This document shows, piece by piece, positions 1 through 11,340 of a DNA stretch of 64,000 bases. Position 1 is the first letter of the stretch, and each line of letters begins with the position of its first letter. Location: the NCBI GenBank assembly GCA_963921935.1, contig OY998180.1, forward strand, positions 61,582,551-61,646,550. Reading direction: 5' to 3'. This DNA is from Galeruca laticollis (lineage: Eukaryota; Arthropoda; Insecta; Coleoptera; Chrysomelidae). The notes beneath the pieces were generated by a model. That model ran no database searches. It was not told where the DNA came from and saw only the letters and a program-made list of their open reading frames with translations. Both the position numbers and the translations under genes were made by a program.

Positions 1-140
1 CACTTATTATACGTAAATGAAAATTCACTTATTCATGTTTAGAGAGTAAAATGTAACCGAACAGTGATTAACTTATATTTTGTTATAGACCGACAAAGTT
101 ATACTCGACTCAACTAAACTGTTTTCGAATATCTCATTTA

Positions 141-361
141 AGGTCGATGCACATATTACAGGACCGTTTCAGGACAGGACTACTTCAGTGTAACTGTACT
201 GTCTCCCTCCTGTGTTACGGCTCAGCAGCACTTTATGTGTACTTCCCTGTCAAGTGTGAACAGATACACTTAATTTCTCACGGCTAGTCGCTAACCGTGC
301 GACGGCCGTAACACTGCAGTAGTCCTGTCCTGACACAGTCCTGTAATGAGTGTCTCGACCT
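141..361. mobile_element. 221-bp MITE/foldback element
   Basis: The two ends are inverted copies of each other: roughly 141-191 pairs with 311-361, with a 37-bp core (155-191 against 311-347) matching at about 34 positions. The outer ends AGGTCGA and TCGACCT are exact. The element is flanked on both sides by TTTA (137-140 and 362-365), which reads as a 4-bp target duplication. A second inner inverted pair (TGTTACGGC near 213, GCCGTAACA near 305) suggests the whole unit can fold back. It has no coding capacity and its superfamily cannot be assigned from this copy. Confidence 0.75.
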
Positions 362-365
362 TTTA

Positions 366-1039
366 TGTCAATATCAAAACAATAACAAACTGTCGTTAAG
401 TTGGCTTCATTATTCCTCGTTTATTATGTGTTGCAATGCTAGGTCCATCTTTTTTATTCGTCCAATGATTGTGTATTGTGTATGCGTATGTGAATTTGCC
501 GCGTATTGTAATGTAAATCAATTAATACACTTCACGTTTCCTAGTTCTGTGTTAGCAACGTTTATATACTTCTGACTAGAAATTAATTTTGCTTTTTAGC
601 GATGCTACTGCCTGCTTTTATGAATTAGTAGTATTCAAATTTCAAATACAACTTTTTTATTATTTTCGTCGGAAAATACTTTGACAAGTAGGTGGCCAAT
701 CAAAGATATTAGACGTGGATTCTTGCGCGCCATATACGAGTACACTCTATTCTTTTTTTATGCATCGCATAATTTCCATGTATATTTTATAACGTATGTT
801 CATGCTTTTTTGGCTATCCTAAGTAGAAATAAATAATCGGAGATTTTTTTACAATTTCGATATGAAGCCACTATATTTTTTTTTATTTGAAATAAAAAAA
901 AATATTTTCGTCCTCCTAATTGATTTTCGCTTTTTGGGTAAATATCGAAATTCAATTTACATTCGATACAAGTTGTCCGGGTACTGGCTACACAATTTCA
1001 TTTTTTGTCCCTAATTTTTAGCCTTTTCGTTTTATTTCT
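366..1039. other. unassigned AT-rich stretch
   Basis: No open frame, repeat or motif that I recognise; AT-rich with several poly-T runs (for example near 875 and 890). Confidence 0.5.
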
Positions 1040-1069
1040 TTTTGCAAGCCATAAAATCAATTTTTCCCA

Positions 1070-1410
1070 CATTTTGTTCATGGAACGAAAAATTTGATAT
1101 TTGCACAGAAAATCGAGTTTTCTCATATATCGTCCATGAAACGAATGAAATTAAGCGACATTTTGATATTTACATAAATATGAATTTTGTCCATGAAACA
1201 AACAAAATTAATTTTTCTCACATCTGGTGCCTGAAACGAATGAAATTAAGTGCGATTTCAATATGTTCATGAAAAATCAAGTTTTATCATATTTTGTCCA
1301 TGAAGCGAATAAAATAAAAAGTGGAATTTCGATATTTTCACATTTTGTTCATGAAACCAATAAAATTAAGCAAAGTTCAAATATCAATTTTCACATGTTT
1401 TTCTCAAGAA
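1070..1410. repeat. degenerate minisatellite (CATGAAACGAATGAAATTAA-like unit)
   Basis: A core close to GTCCATGAAACGAATAAAAT recurs at about 1078, 1128, 1188, 1226, 1296 and 1347, with spacers of 35 to 70 bases. The copies differ by substitutions and small indels, so this is an old irregular tandem array. Open frames in it are repeat translations, not genes. Confidence 0.7.
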
Positions 1411-1589
1411 ACTAGCAAGTATTTTTTGAAAAAACTAAATTTTTGATGGTAGCCATGAGCCGCTGAAATTACTCGAAAATCGATGATAGGCATGGTAAAA
1501 ACCATTTCTGACCACTTATTTCTTTTGAAAATAGCTAAAAAATGCGTTAAAAATAAAAAATTACACTTGTAATGTACCCCAGAAACCCG

Positions 1590-2000
1590 GAAGATTGTGA
1601 ATAGAGCTACAAAAAACATATCGAGTGCTTTTTCTCAATCTGTGGTTGAAAACCGTATAAATTGGAAAAAAACTTAAAGAGTAATTAAATAGTAGACCAT
1701 TTATTGTGGCTATAACTCCACAAGGTTACACCGAAAATCTCAATATTAGAAAGGTCTTGAATAGAGCTACAAAAACGTGGAGGGTGTTTTTTTCTCTATC
1801 TGAGGTCAAAAATCGTAAACATTCGATACAACTTGAAAAAACGAAAAAAAAATAAAAGGATGGACCACTAATTTTGGCTATAGCTCCACTAGGATACACC
1901 AATTGTCTCAAGTGTTATACACCCTTGGAAAGGTCTTGAATAGAGCTACAAAAGACGTTTTGTTTTTCTCTATCTGAGATCAAAAACGTATAAATTGGAA
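1590..2000. repeat. three-copy tandem repeat, ~160-180 bp unit
   Basis: GAATAGAGCTACAAAA recurs at about 1599, 1759 and 1938, each time followed by a TTTTTCTC-ATCTG segment and then a GTATAAATTGGAAAAA or related segment. The spacings of ~160 and ~179 bases and partial divergence indicate an old tandem duplication of a unit of unknown origin. Confidence 0.7.
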
Positions 2001-2136
2001 AAAACTTAAAATACCTATATTCCGAAATTATAGATGGCCATTAGAACCGCTTAATGACTTTTTCAGGGATCGTGATATGGTGCGATCGTAATGACTTTTT
2101 GAACTCTATCATCCTCCTTTGGAGTCGTTACAAAGT

Positions 2137-2140
<4 letters not shown>

Positions 2141-2189
<49 letters not shown>
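2141..2189. repeat. (AT)n microsatellite
   Basis: About 24 uninterrupted AT units. Confidence 0.95.
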
Positions 2190-2192
<3 letters not shown>

Positions 2193-3349
2193 AAGAATTT
2201 AGCCTCGACTAAGTAAGGAGACAACTCCTAAATATTGGGGATGCAGTCAGGGACCAGCAATTAAACTATGCGAACTGGGCAAAGAGTTTACACATGTTAG
2301 GTTACTTTAAACAGTGGTAAAAGATAGTTTTCCTCTATTACCAGAGGCGTGCGGTAGGGATGGATACATTCTTTTATCCCCCTACAATCTACGCCACTGT
2401 CGTAATAATCGTTTTAGCATGTTTTTTTTTATTATGATATTTACGTGAAATGCTCTCTGCCAAATATGAACAAAAAAAATTGGATGGTGTCAAAACCATG
2501 GGCTAAAATCATTTAGAATATTTAAAAATAAAACACCCTATATCTCGATTAGGAGGAATATTTTATTTAAGTGTTTATGTTTAAATCTGCATAATTCGTG
2601 CTCCAGTTACTATTTGGATAATTCTTAATGAAACACCCTGTATAAAATTATTTTCCAAAATAGGTAGAACGGCGAAAAAAACTTTTTCCGACGACCACTA
2701 TGAAATATGACACATTTCATACAGTTTTCTCATAGTGAAAATTTAAAATTGCAAACGAAGGGTGTCCAGTGTGAAAAAATTGAGAAATATGATGGGCCGA
2801 CAGCTATATGTAATTATTTTGCACACGGGTTGATGATTATCGATGTCTACCTGGCATTTTGAGTTTGACTTTTGAGCTGTTAGCTAGTGAAAGAGGGAAT
2901 TGGAGAGAATTATTGAATTTTCTGTAATTGTGAGTCTGATATGCATAAAATTCAAAACTTTGTATCAACTAAAGAACATAAAATGGTCAAAAACGGTCTA
3001 GAAGCACCATTTTATTTTCAAAATTGTAGTAATCTTACCATAAACTTCAATTAACAAAATCTGCTTTGTTTGTGGCCCTCGGAATACTATCGTATACAAC
3101 ATTTGTTGAAAGTTGGATTCCACATTCGTTTGCTTAAGCCACGAGCCTACAGCTCGTGGCTCAATTCTGCAAACTCGTATGAAATCTTTCATTTTCAACA
3201 CTAGTTATAGAATATACGATTGTCCTCACTTTCTTCAATACAGCGTTTTTTGTGTTTAATTTACTTTCAATACCACCAAACCATGACAAGAATCAGAAGT
3301 ACTCCGAATAATTGGTAGATCATTATATATATCTCGAGAGTCATTATTA
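2190..3349. other. unassigned repeat-like DNA, no gene
   Basis: No coding frame is supported. The motif AAACACCCT(G/A)TAT occurs near 2530 and 2632, a pattern I associate with dispersed insect repeats. A 9-bp perfect hairpin (GCCACGAGC / GCTCGTGGC) lies at 3138-3160. Nothing else is recognised. Confidence 0.45.
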
Positions 3350-4352
3350 CTTTTCCGCCCAACCTTTCTATATGCGTGAAAAGTATTGGTTTACCCCAAA
3401 AAAAGTTGGAATTTTGAAAAAAAGTTTTGAGTTATTTTTACGTTTCCCATCAACAACAACACGAAAAAACGGTTTTTAGAAAAAATATCCTGTGTGTATG
3501 TCGTCGTCGTCGTCGTTGTCGTCGGCCACTTTTCCATAGATGTCTTGTTAGCACGATACAACCTCCGGAGTGCAATAAGTCAGCAATTTTATGATTGAAT
3601 ATTGTTGAGGACATGTCAAAGATGAACCCTATTGATTTTCAGTTTCCCAGAGCCAGTACAATGGTTGCTATGGTACTTGAAGTAGGACATTTTGTAATTT
3701 TTTGAGAAATTTCAGTTTGTTAGTACGATACAGCCTCCGGAGTTCAACAAGTCACCAATATTATGATTGAATATTATTCGGGCCATCTCACTGATGAACC
3801 CTATTGATTTTCAGCTCCCCAGAGCCAATTAATCAGGTGCTACAGTACTTTAAGTAAGATATTTTTGTCATTTTTGGAGAAGTTTCAGTTTGTTAGCACG
3901 ATACAGCCTCCGGAGTATATACAAGTGACGAATTTTATGATTGGATATTACTCAGAGCGTCTCAAAGATGAACCCAATTGATATTCAGCTCACCAAAGCT
4001 AGTACAAAGGGTGCTATGGTACTTGAAGTACCAAATTTTTGTCATTTTTGGAGAATCATCAGATTGTGAGCACGATACAGCCTCTAGAGAGTATACGATT
4101 GATCAATTTTATGATTGAATATTGTTTAAGGTGTCTCACAGATGTATCCTATTTATTTTCAGTTGACTAGAACGAGTACAACGGGTCCTATAAATCCAGA
4201 TATACTAAATTTTTGGTTATTTTTGGAGAAATTTCGGTTTGTTAGCACGATACATCCCCCGAAGTGTATACAAGTAACAATTTTATGATAGAATATTGTT
4301 CAGGACCACGGATGCGGAAAAGTTAGTTTTAATCGCTAAAACCGTTTATTTT
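3350..4352. mobile_element. family H repeat, unit 1 (B end, GTC run, five ~173-bp monomers, A end)
   Basis: The left end (called B here) starts TTTTCCGCCCAACCT and runs through a GGTTTACCCC segment to a GTC trinucleotide run at about 3500-3523. Five tandem monomers follow, marked by GCACGATAC at about 3551, 3723, 3896, 4070 and 4245, so the period is 172-175 bases. Each monomer carries ATTTTATGATTGAATATT and CCTATTGATTTTCAG. The right end (called A) reads GCGGAAAAGTTAGTTTTAA then AAACCGTTTA. The same ends and monomers recur at 22.9, 27.7, 43.6 and 63.5 kb. The architecture resembles Helitron/Helentron-derived INEs (DINE-1-like), but no diagnostic Helitron end was established. Confidence 0.8.
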
Positions 4353-4478
4353 TCTAAAAACCGTTTTTTCGTGTTGTGGTTGGAAAACGTAAAAATAACT
4401 AGAAAAAAATTTTAAAATTACAACTTTTTTGGGGTAAACCAATACTTTTCTCGCATTTAGATAGGTTGGGCGGAAAAG
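4353..4478. repeat. inverted copy of the family H B end
   Basis: This is the inverse complement, with small differences, of 3351 to about 3485: it contains CCGTTTTTTCGTGTTG, GGGGTAAACCAATACTTTTC and ends GGTTGGGCGGAAAA. It directly abuts the A end of unit 1. The junction falls in a segment similar in both ends (AAACCGTTT against AAAAACCGTTTT), which would suit recombination between ends. Confidence 0.75.
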
Positions 4479-5191
4479 GAAAATCCTGTGTGTATGTCGT
4501 CGTCGTTGTCGTCGGCCACTTTTCGTTACATATCTTGTTAGCACGATACAGCCTCCGGAGCGCAACAATTCGCCAATTTTATGATTGAATACTGTTCAAG
4601 ACATCTCACAGATGAACCCTATTGATTTTCAGCTTACCAGAGCCAGTACACCGGGTGCTATGGTACTTGAAGTACAATCCTGTGTGTATGTCGTCGTCGT
4701 TGTCGTCGGCCACTTTTCGTTACATACCTTGTTAGCACGATACATCCTCCGGAGAACAACAAGTCACCAACTTTATGATTCAATATCATTCAAGACATCT
4801 CACAGATGAACTCTATTGATTTTCAGCTCACCAGAGGCAGTACAACAGGTGGTATAGTACTTTAAGTACGACATCTTTGTCATTTTTGGAGGAATTTCAG
4901 TTTCTTAACACGATACAGCCTCCATTGTATATACAAGTGACCAATTTTATGATTGGATATTATTCAAGAAGTCTCAAAGGTGAACCATATTGATATTCAG
5001 CACACTACAGCCAGTACAACGAGTGTTATGGTACTTGAAGTATGAAATTTTTGTCATTTTAAGAGAATTTTCAGTTTGTTAGCACGATACAGCCTCCAGA
5101 GTGTATACAAGTGATCAATTTTATGATTGAATATTATTCAGGGTGTCTCACAGATGTGGAAAAGTTAGTTTTAATCTTTGAAACCGTTTAT
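4479..5191. mobile_element. family H repeat, unit 2 (duplicated GTC module plus four monomers)
   Basis: CCTGTGTGTATGTCGTCGTC occurs twice (about 4486 and 4679), each followed by GTCGGCCACTTTTCG and a GCACGATAC box. The microsatellite plus one monomer has therefore been duplicated as a module. Monomer markers lie at about 4541, 4735, 4908 and 5082. The unit finishes with an A end, GGAAAAGTTAGTTTTAATC then AAACCGTTTA, at about 5191. Short open frames across it are monomer translations. Confidence 0.75.
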
Positions 5192-5690
5192 TTTACTTTT
5201 TACTTGTCTGAGTATTCGGCTGACCTTAAGCGAACCATTAATGTTTATGAATGTTTTGACAGACATTTTAACGATTTATTTTATTAGGACAATTTTTATT
5301 TTATTTCCAATAATTCAATATAGAAATATCAAATTAGGAATCGTTTATTACAATTTTTGAGTGAAAAGTGAACTGTCAAAAATGTTTTACAAATGTCTAT
5401 TCATTTTCTCTAATGTGGATATCTTAATTACACCGGTGAATTGAAATAATTGATTGTTTATGTTACTGCCGATTATTATTTATTTGTTAGGACCTTAGCT
5501 TATTCGTTTAGCGTACGAAGCAATTTTACCTGAGTGAAAGCAATAATAATAAGGTTAAACTTCATAAACCATAACCGTCCCTTTCAATATGTGGTTAGGT
5601 AGGTAGGTGAATAATTTAATTTATTAGTAAACTACGTATTGGCTTGTAAACTCCTGGGAGCAGAACAGCAAGAAAAGTAACTACATTTTT
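5192..5690. other. unassigned; probably 5' flank of the IS630-like element
   Basis: No motif recognised. A GTAGGTAGGT-like patch lies near 5600. A terminal inverted repeat for the downstream transposase could not be placed. Confidence 0.35.
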
Positions 5691-6854
5691 GTGAGAAAAA
5701 TAACATCAATCGCAAGTTTGAATCAAGTGAAATTTAAAAGTGCAGCTTTAACTAGACATGTAAAAGTAGTTGTGCTAAATGTGTATGATGCTCCCGTGCA
5801 CGAGCACCCCATGTGTACCGTTCGCAGTGTAGTTTCAAAATTTGCCAAAATGACAGGAAATGGAGAAACTACCATTTACATGCTTTTAAAACACAGACAA
5901 CACGGTTTAAATGCGGAACCTGCGAACAAGCCCCTGGGCAGAAACCTATAGAAATAGTCGAGGTTTTTAAACATGTTAATGGGAGTAACATTTATTCACT
6001 ATACTTTAATAAGTAAATACCGACGAAAATTTACCAATAATAACGAAAAAATTTCACATGAATTAAAAGAGAAGAAGATAGTTTGTTGGAGACGGAAATA
6101 TTTGAGGGAAATACGATAATTGAGAACATATGGAAAACGAATATTCTATTTAGATGATACCTAGCTGAATGAAGGATCTGTTAAAAATCCTAAGCAAGCT
6201 TTTTTAGAAGGTTTTTCAATGGGCTTGAAGATTCCATTTGGGAAAGGTCGTCGTTTAATAATAACTCGTATTGGGAATGATGAAGGTTTTGTACATGGTG
6301 GTTTGCTTGAATTAGTTTCAAAATCTACCAAAGATTACCACGAAGAAAAGAATGCCGATCTTTTTGAAGAGTGTTTCTATCAAATGCTGGATTTAATTCA
6401 TATTAATTCCGTCGTAGTTTTACATAATTCAGGGTTACCCACAGCTTACTGGAAAAAACAGTGCACAAAACACTGGTTAATTGAAAAAGGAATTTCTACT
6501 AACAGTGATATGTTAAAGAAATAACTTTTAGTATTTGCTAGGCAATATACATCCGCATTTAGAAAATACGCTATTGATGAAATGGCCAAGGAACGTGAAA
6601 TTACTCTTCTTCGATTGCCAGCATATCACTGCTAATTGTATCAGATCGAGCTTATTTGGTCACAATTGAAAGGATATGTAGCTCGGCACAATAGATTTAA
6701 ACTTGATCATCAAAAATTGCAAAAGAAAATTAGCAAAAAGCTGGACAATATGGTAGAGGAAGCTATATCTTTTGAAACCGATGACGAATTAGGTGAAGAT
6801 GGCCTCGACTATCTAATTTTGAATATCATTATGTTGGGAAAGTTATTTGGTTAA
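5691..6854 (+). pseudogene. IS630/Tc1-like transposase, dead copy
   Basis: Pieces in successive frames follow the order of an insect IS630/Tc1-like (DDE_3) transposase. First comes an N-terminal helix-turn-helix-like region (5750-5940). Then comes a first-aspartate segment reading FYLDDT then a stop then LNEG (about 6140-6175), where families usually have W at the stop. The GFVHGGLLE...KDYHEE core (6280-6350) follows, then the second catalytic segment VVVLHNSG (about 6415-6435), where the expected aspartate is histidine. Last is QIELIWSQLKGYVA (6640-6675) with the catalytic glutamate. Several stops and frame changes, plus loss of the second aspartate, make it non-functional. The second acidic position to the glutamate spans about 75 residues, far more than the 34-37 of classical Tc1/mariner. 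Related copies lie at 31.3-32.6 kb and in the 54-62 kb element. Confidence 0.8.
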
Positions 6855-7284
6855 TTTTTTATAATTTTTCTTATTTTGTATTTAAATATATTTTTAATAT
6901 AATTTATACTATTAAATTATGAAATGTTCCCCCTGAACATAGATTTCAAAGTTAAAGCTTCATTTATATTTTATGGTTATATGATTAATGGTCCCTCAAA
7001 GTAACAGATGTATGAATATACACGGTGGTCAAGCTAAAATACCATAAAACTATATAAACAGGCATATGCCAGTACACATTTATTTTAGAGAGAGCCGTCC
7101 CGTGGCGCCTTATTGTTATTCCTTTCAGTCAGGTAATTTGCTTCACTCGCTAAACAAATGTACTATAATTTACAATGAAAATAATAAGTCAGATCCTATG
7201 TAATTATTGTAATGACGGCTGAATTGACAAATGATTTTATCCAGTGAACTAATTTTGGTTAAGGAAAAAAGAAATAGTCGCTTA
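6855..7284. other. unassigned flank
   Basis: AT-rich, no gene seen; ends at the left LTR of the gypsy element. Confidence 0.4.
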
Positions 7285-7460
7285 TGAGATGGTATTTCCC
7301 GTTTTCTCTATTCTATAAGATATCTTTCCTACTATTGGCAGCCTTGTTACTGTCAATATTGTTGACAAGTTTGACAATTCTACTTTTATTTTGTTCTGTT
7401 TGTGTTGTTTCCTTTGTTAATAAAAACCTATTTTGTGGGTAAAAACGTTCTTGAATTATA
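7285..7460 (+). repeat. 5' LTR of the gypsy element
   Basis: Starts TGAGATGGTATTTCCC and ends near TTGAATTATA. Shared blocks with the right copy include CCTACTATTGGCA, GTCAATATTGTTGA, TTTGACAATTCTACTTTTAT and AAACCTATTTTGTGGG. The exact 3' boundary is uncertain by a few bases. Confidence 0.75.
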
Positions 7461-7479
7461 CGTTAATTTTATTAACAAA

Positions 7480-8244
7480 AGTATTCGTAAGGAAAAATAT
7501 TTGAAGCCCGAAAAATTCAGTGCAAATCCGGATTCTCCAACCGCTGGCAAAGAATTCACACATTGATTAGCAACTTTTAACAACTTCGTTGATGCTTCTC
7601 CTGATCTGCTAACAGAAGCCGACAAACTTAAGGTACTTGCTAATTTTCTATCATTCTGTGTTTACGAATTAAATACTGAATGCACCATATATATGAAACC
7701 GCTGTCAATGCTCTTAGAGCCATATTTCTAAAGTATAAAAGTGAGATTTATGCTCGACACTTGCCTGCTAATCGGAAACAACAGCAGGGAGAAAATTTTG
7801 CTCAATATGTTCAAGCTGCTACGAAAAGATTGTAATTTTGAAGCTGTCACTGCTAAAGAGCATAAGAGCCAGTACCTACGAGATTCATTCAGCAATGGGT
7901 TACTTTCCCCCCAAATCCGTCGGCGCCTACTTGAAAAATCTTAAACACTTAGTTTCGATGACTCTATATATCGTGCACGAGTTATCGAACTTGCTCAACA
8001 ACAATCTGAAGGATATACACCTATAGAGTAACAGCGATCTTTACTGTGCTGGCATCAGTAGTAGCTCAAACACCAACACCAACACTGACGCTGTACCAGG
8101 ACTTGAAGTTGTGATGCAATCTATTAAAAACAAAAAATGCTTTTTCTGTGTGTTTCATCGCCATCTGCGGTCATCTTGTCCAGCTGTTCATGCGCAGTGT
8201 GGAAATTGTGGAATCAAAGGACACTATGCCAGGGTTTGTCGATA
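7480..8244 (+). pseudogene. gypsy gag remnant
   Basis: Reading frames shift several times. The N-terminal part includes ATFNNFVDASPDLLTEADKL. The C-terminal end carries two zinc-knuckle-like motifs, CFFCVFHRHLRSSC and CGNCGIKGHYARVC (8136-8241), which bind RNA in retroelement nucleocapsids. Frameshifts and stops prevent a full product. Assignment rests on these motifs and on position between the LTR and the pol remnant. Confidence 0.7.
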
Positions 8245-8259
8245 GCAAAGGAGAGACAT

Positions 8260-10812
8260 TAGAAAGCCTAAAGAAGTCACTGCTACCATTCTCGCTCTGG
8301 TAAACAGTGTATTTTTACCACAGTTAATTCGTGCAGTTATTCTGGACACTGTCAAGGGAATTCCATGTCACTGTCTGGAGGAGACGAGAAGTTCCGGGAG
8401 CTTTGATAGCAAAGACTTTGTGAACAAACAAAATATCGAAATCATCCCAAATTAAAGACGTGTATCAATGGCTTCCACTTCCCTTTGGAACAAAACTGAG
8501 GGGTTAATTGTCATTAAACTGGAAATTACTGAACACATATACACCAGCTGCAAGTTAACAGTCTTGAAACTCTGTTCCGACATTCCAATAGGCCATGACA
8601 AATTAAAAGAGCATTCAAACATTATTTTGAATGTTGGTGGAAAAAAAGTTCCCCTCACAATCTGCTCTTCTGTTGCCAAAGCTGAGTCTCCACATCTCTT
8701 TATCCATCTCTCTTCTGAATTCCATCCAATTGCCACTAAGTTCCTTCGTTCTGTGATGCTGACTCAAAGTTTATTGAAACTGAGGTGGCTTGGTTGCTTT
8801 GTGAGAAGGTCATCGAACCTAGCAATTCACCGTGGAGAGCACTGGTTGTAGAAGGAAATACTAGAGAGCGCCTCGTATTCACAGACCATAAATAAGATCA
8901 CTCTCCTGGATGCTTACCTAATTTAGATGAACATGTTCGAAAAGTTGCTAGTTTCAAGCATTTCAGTGCTAATAATCTTAGAAATGCTTACCACCAAATT
9001 CAAATGTGTGAGTAAGATGAGAAATTCACCGCTTTTGAAGCTAAGAGTAAGCTATACCAATTCACACGCCTACTATTTGGCGTGATCAATGGAGTCGCTT
9101 GTTTTCAGCGCCTGATTGGCCAGATTATATCTGATAGGCACCTCACTGGTGTATACCCATACCTTGATGATATTATGGTTTGTGGTATTGATAAGTCTGA
9201 CCATGGCTGTAACCTCAACAAGCTGATGGCGGCACTTGATAAGCTGGGCATCGAAGTTAACAAAGGCAAAAGTAAATTTGACCTAACATCGATAAATCTC
9301 CTTGTAGGTGCCCATAACTCAATCAAACCGGATCCTTTTCGCCTCGCTCCGTTATTCAATATGTCGCTCCCACATGATTAACTTCGTTAAAACGAGAACT
9401 GGGAGTTCTTGCCCATTATTCTAAATGGATCCCTCGATTTTCAGATAAAATCAGGAAGCTAATCGATTGCCGTTCATTTTCTTTGCTAATTCCGCTGTCA
9501 CAACTTTTAATGGATTCCGCTCCTTAGTAGTGGAAACTGGCGCTTCTCGATCAGTATTGGCTGCCTCTCTCAGTCAAGATGGCCGTCCAGTTCTTTTCCC
9601 GTTCCCTAACCAAATCTGAAATAAGCGGACATTCATCGATTGAAAAACAGGCTGCAGCAATCGTCGAGTCTGTGAGACACGGGAGGTATTTCCTACTTGG
9701 GAAACTTTTTCAACTCATCACAAGATGGAGGTTTGAGTTAGCTCCTTTAATGTATGACATAACCTATCGCCCAGGCGAAGAGAACACAAAAGCTGACACT
9801 GTCTCTCGGATCTGCAACACGGCTGGAATTGGCTCAAGAGTAATAATGTACCATATTCACGTGGAGATGTCAGAAAAATGACTACCAGTTTGTGCTGAAC
9901 TGAAGCCTAGATTTCTAAAAACTTCCGAGATTCTTGTGAAGGCTACCTCGCAATTTGAGCGATTTAACATAGACTGTAAAGGACCAATCCCACCCAAGAC
10001 ACGTAACTTCTACCTTCTCACCATCATTGACGAATTTTCCAGCTTCCCCTTTGCTTATACATATCACGATGTATCTGCTGCTACTGTGGTTAACTGTTTG
10101 AAGAACCTCTTCTGCTTATTTGGGACTCCGACGTTCGTACACTCGGGCCTAGTAGCTTCCTTCATGTCCAAAGAGGTTAGGTATTTTCTCAATGCAAATG
10201 GGATTGCTACAAGTCGAACCACACCATATAACCCTCACGGCAACGGGTAGATAGAGCGTCTGAATGGTACTTTGTGGAAAACTATTACACTGGCCTTAAA
10301 AATCCGAGATTTGAAGATTGAAGATTGGGAAATTGTACTGCAAGAATCTCTCCATGCCATTCGCTACAAATTGTACACCACATGAAAGGTTTTTCACGTA
10401 TCAGCGACGAACCGCCAACGGTCTTACTTTTGCATCATGCCTAACGCCTGGTCCAGTATTTGCCAAAAGAAATGTGAGGCACCGCAAATATGAAGATCCT
10501 GTGGAAGAAGTCGAATTGTTGGTAGCCAATCCTCACTACACACTAATTCGAAGAAATGATAGATCGGAATCAACGGTTTCTCTTCGACTGTTGGCCCCCA
10601 GCGGCACTCAAGCTCCTAGCGCCATAGACATTGCTGATAATCAATACCTCAATGAACCTCTACCTGCATTAGAAGAAAATGTTTTGTGAGAAGCCACTCC
10701 TCCTATTGTAGAGCCTCAGTCCCAGGATAATGAAACTTCGACTCTACCTCTTGAAACCTTGAAAGGAATTAGAAAACCTCCCTTTTATCTTAAAGACTAT
10801 GAAACTAAGTGA
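8260..10812 (+). pseudogene. gypsy pol remnant (PR-RT-RH-IN)
   Basis: A protease-like patch (AVILDTVKG, about 8330) has lost the normal DTG/DSG. RT motifs follow: FTRLLFGVINGV and VYPYLDDIMVCG (about 9063-9186), the latter holding the two catalytic aspartates. RNase H-like sequence (FFSRSLTKSE, ITYRPGEENTKADTVSR) lies at 9580-9810. The integrase core shows FNIDCKGPIPP (first aspartate), VHSGLVASF where the second aspartate appears replaced by glycine, and IERLNGTLW (glutamate) after a stop. The reading ends RKPPFYLKDYE at 10812, typical of gypsy integrase tails. Many stops make it non-functional. Confidence 0.8.
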
Positions 10813-10901
10813 CCTTTAACTACTATATGTAATTTTGTATTTGTTCAATGTATTTTTTCTGATATTAACTGTGATTGTCATATTTTTGAATAGGGGTTGA
10901 A

Positions 10902-11079
10902 TGAGGTGTTATTTCCCATTCTCCCTATTCTGTAAGAAAACTTTCCTACTATTGGCAAGCTTGTTTTTGTCAATATTGTTGAGAGGTTTGACAATTCTAC
11001 TTTTATTATATTCTGTTTGTGTTGTTTCTTTTGTTAATATAAACCTATTTTGTGGGAGAAAAAATTATTTAATTATACA
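10902..11079 (+). repeat. 3' LTR of the gypsy element
   Basis: Starts TGAGGTGTTATTTCCC and ends near AATTATACA; aligns along its length with 7285-7460, with substitutions and small indels. Confidence 0.75.
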
Positions 11080-11099
11080 ATAGCTTATTTGGATAATAT

Positions 11100-11340
11100 C
11101 TTAAACATAGGATACAAGGATCTATCTTATGTCGAGACTCACAGACGATAGATATATGGAGAATATATGAAAAACAAGGACAACTTAGAATAGCTTGATA
11201 TAGCAAAAGTGGCTACAGAAATGACCAAACACAGAAAGAAATGGAAAAATTTGTAATTTCGACACCGTAAGGTATGAATGAACAAACCAATTTTTATAGA
11301 CGTAAAAATATGTATATCACATTCATAAATAAAGACATGA
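11100..11340 (+). pseudogene. possible LINE C-terminal remnant
   Basis: A frame reading VATEMTKHRKKWKNL near 11210-11255 resembles the charged 'DRxxWxxL' tails of insect endonuclease/RT LINE proteins. It is too short and decayed to be sure. It forms the 5' host flank of the I-like LINE. Confidence 0.25.

Larger units (their letters stand above)
7285..11079 (+). mobile_element. old Ty3/gypsy LTR retrotransposon
   Basis: Two direct repeats of ~177 bp (7285-7460 and 10902-11079) bracket gag and pol remnants in the right order. At ~3.8 kb it is shorter than a typical gypsy element, so internal deletions are likely. The two LTRs differ at many positions by eye, indicating great age. A short purine stretch (TAGGGGTTGA) precedes the right LTR, as expected for a polypurine tract. 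No clear target duplication was found. Confidence 0.8.

Noticed and set aside
3500..5160. Regular ~173-bp repeats considered as a CRISPR array or gene cluster
   Set aside because: The units are long, contiguous and lack unique spacers; eukaryotic transposon context and recurrence at five loci fit a tandem-repeat element.
5178..5360. 60-codon frame starting in the family H A end
   Set aside because: Begins in repeat sequence and has no recognisable content.
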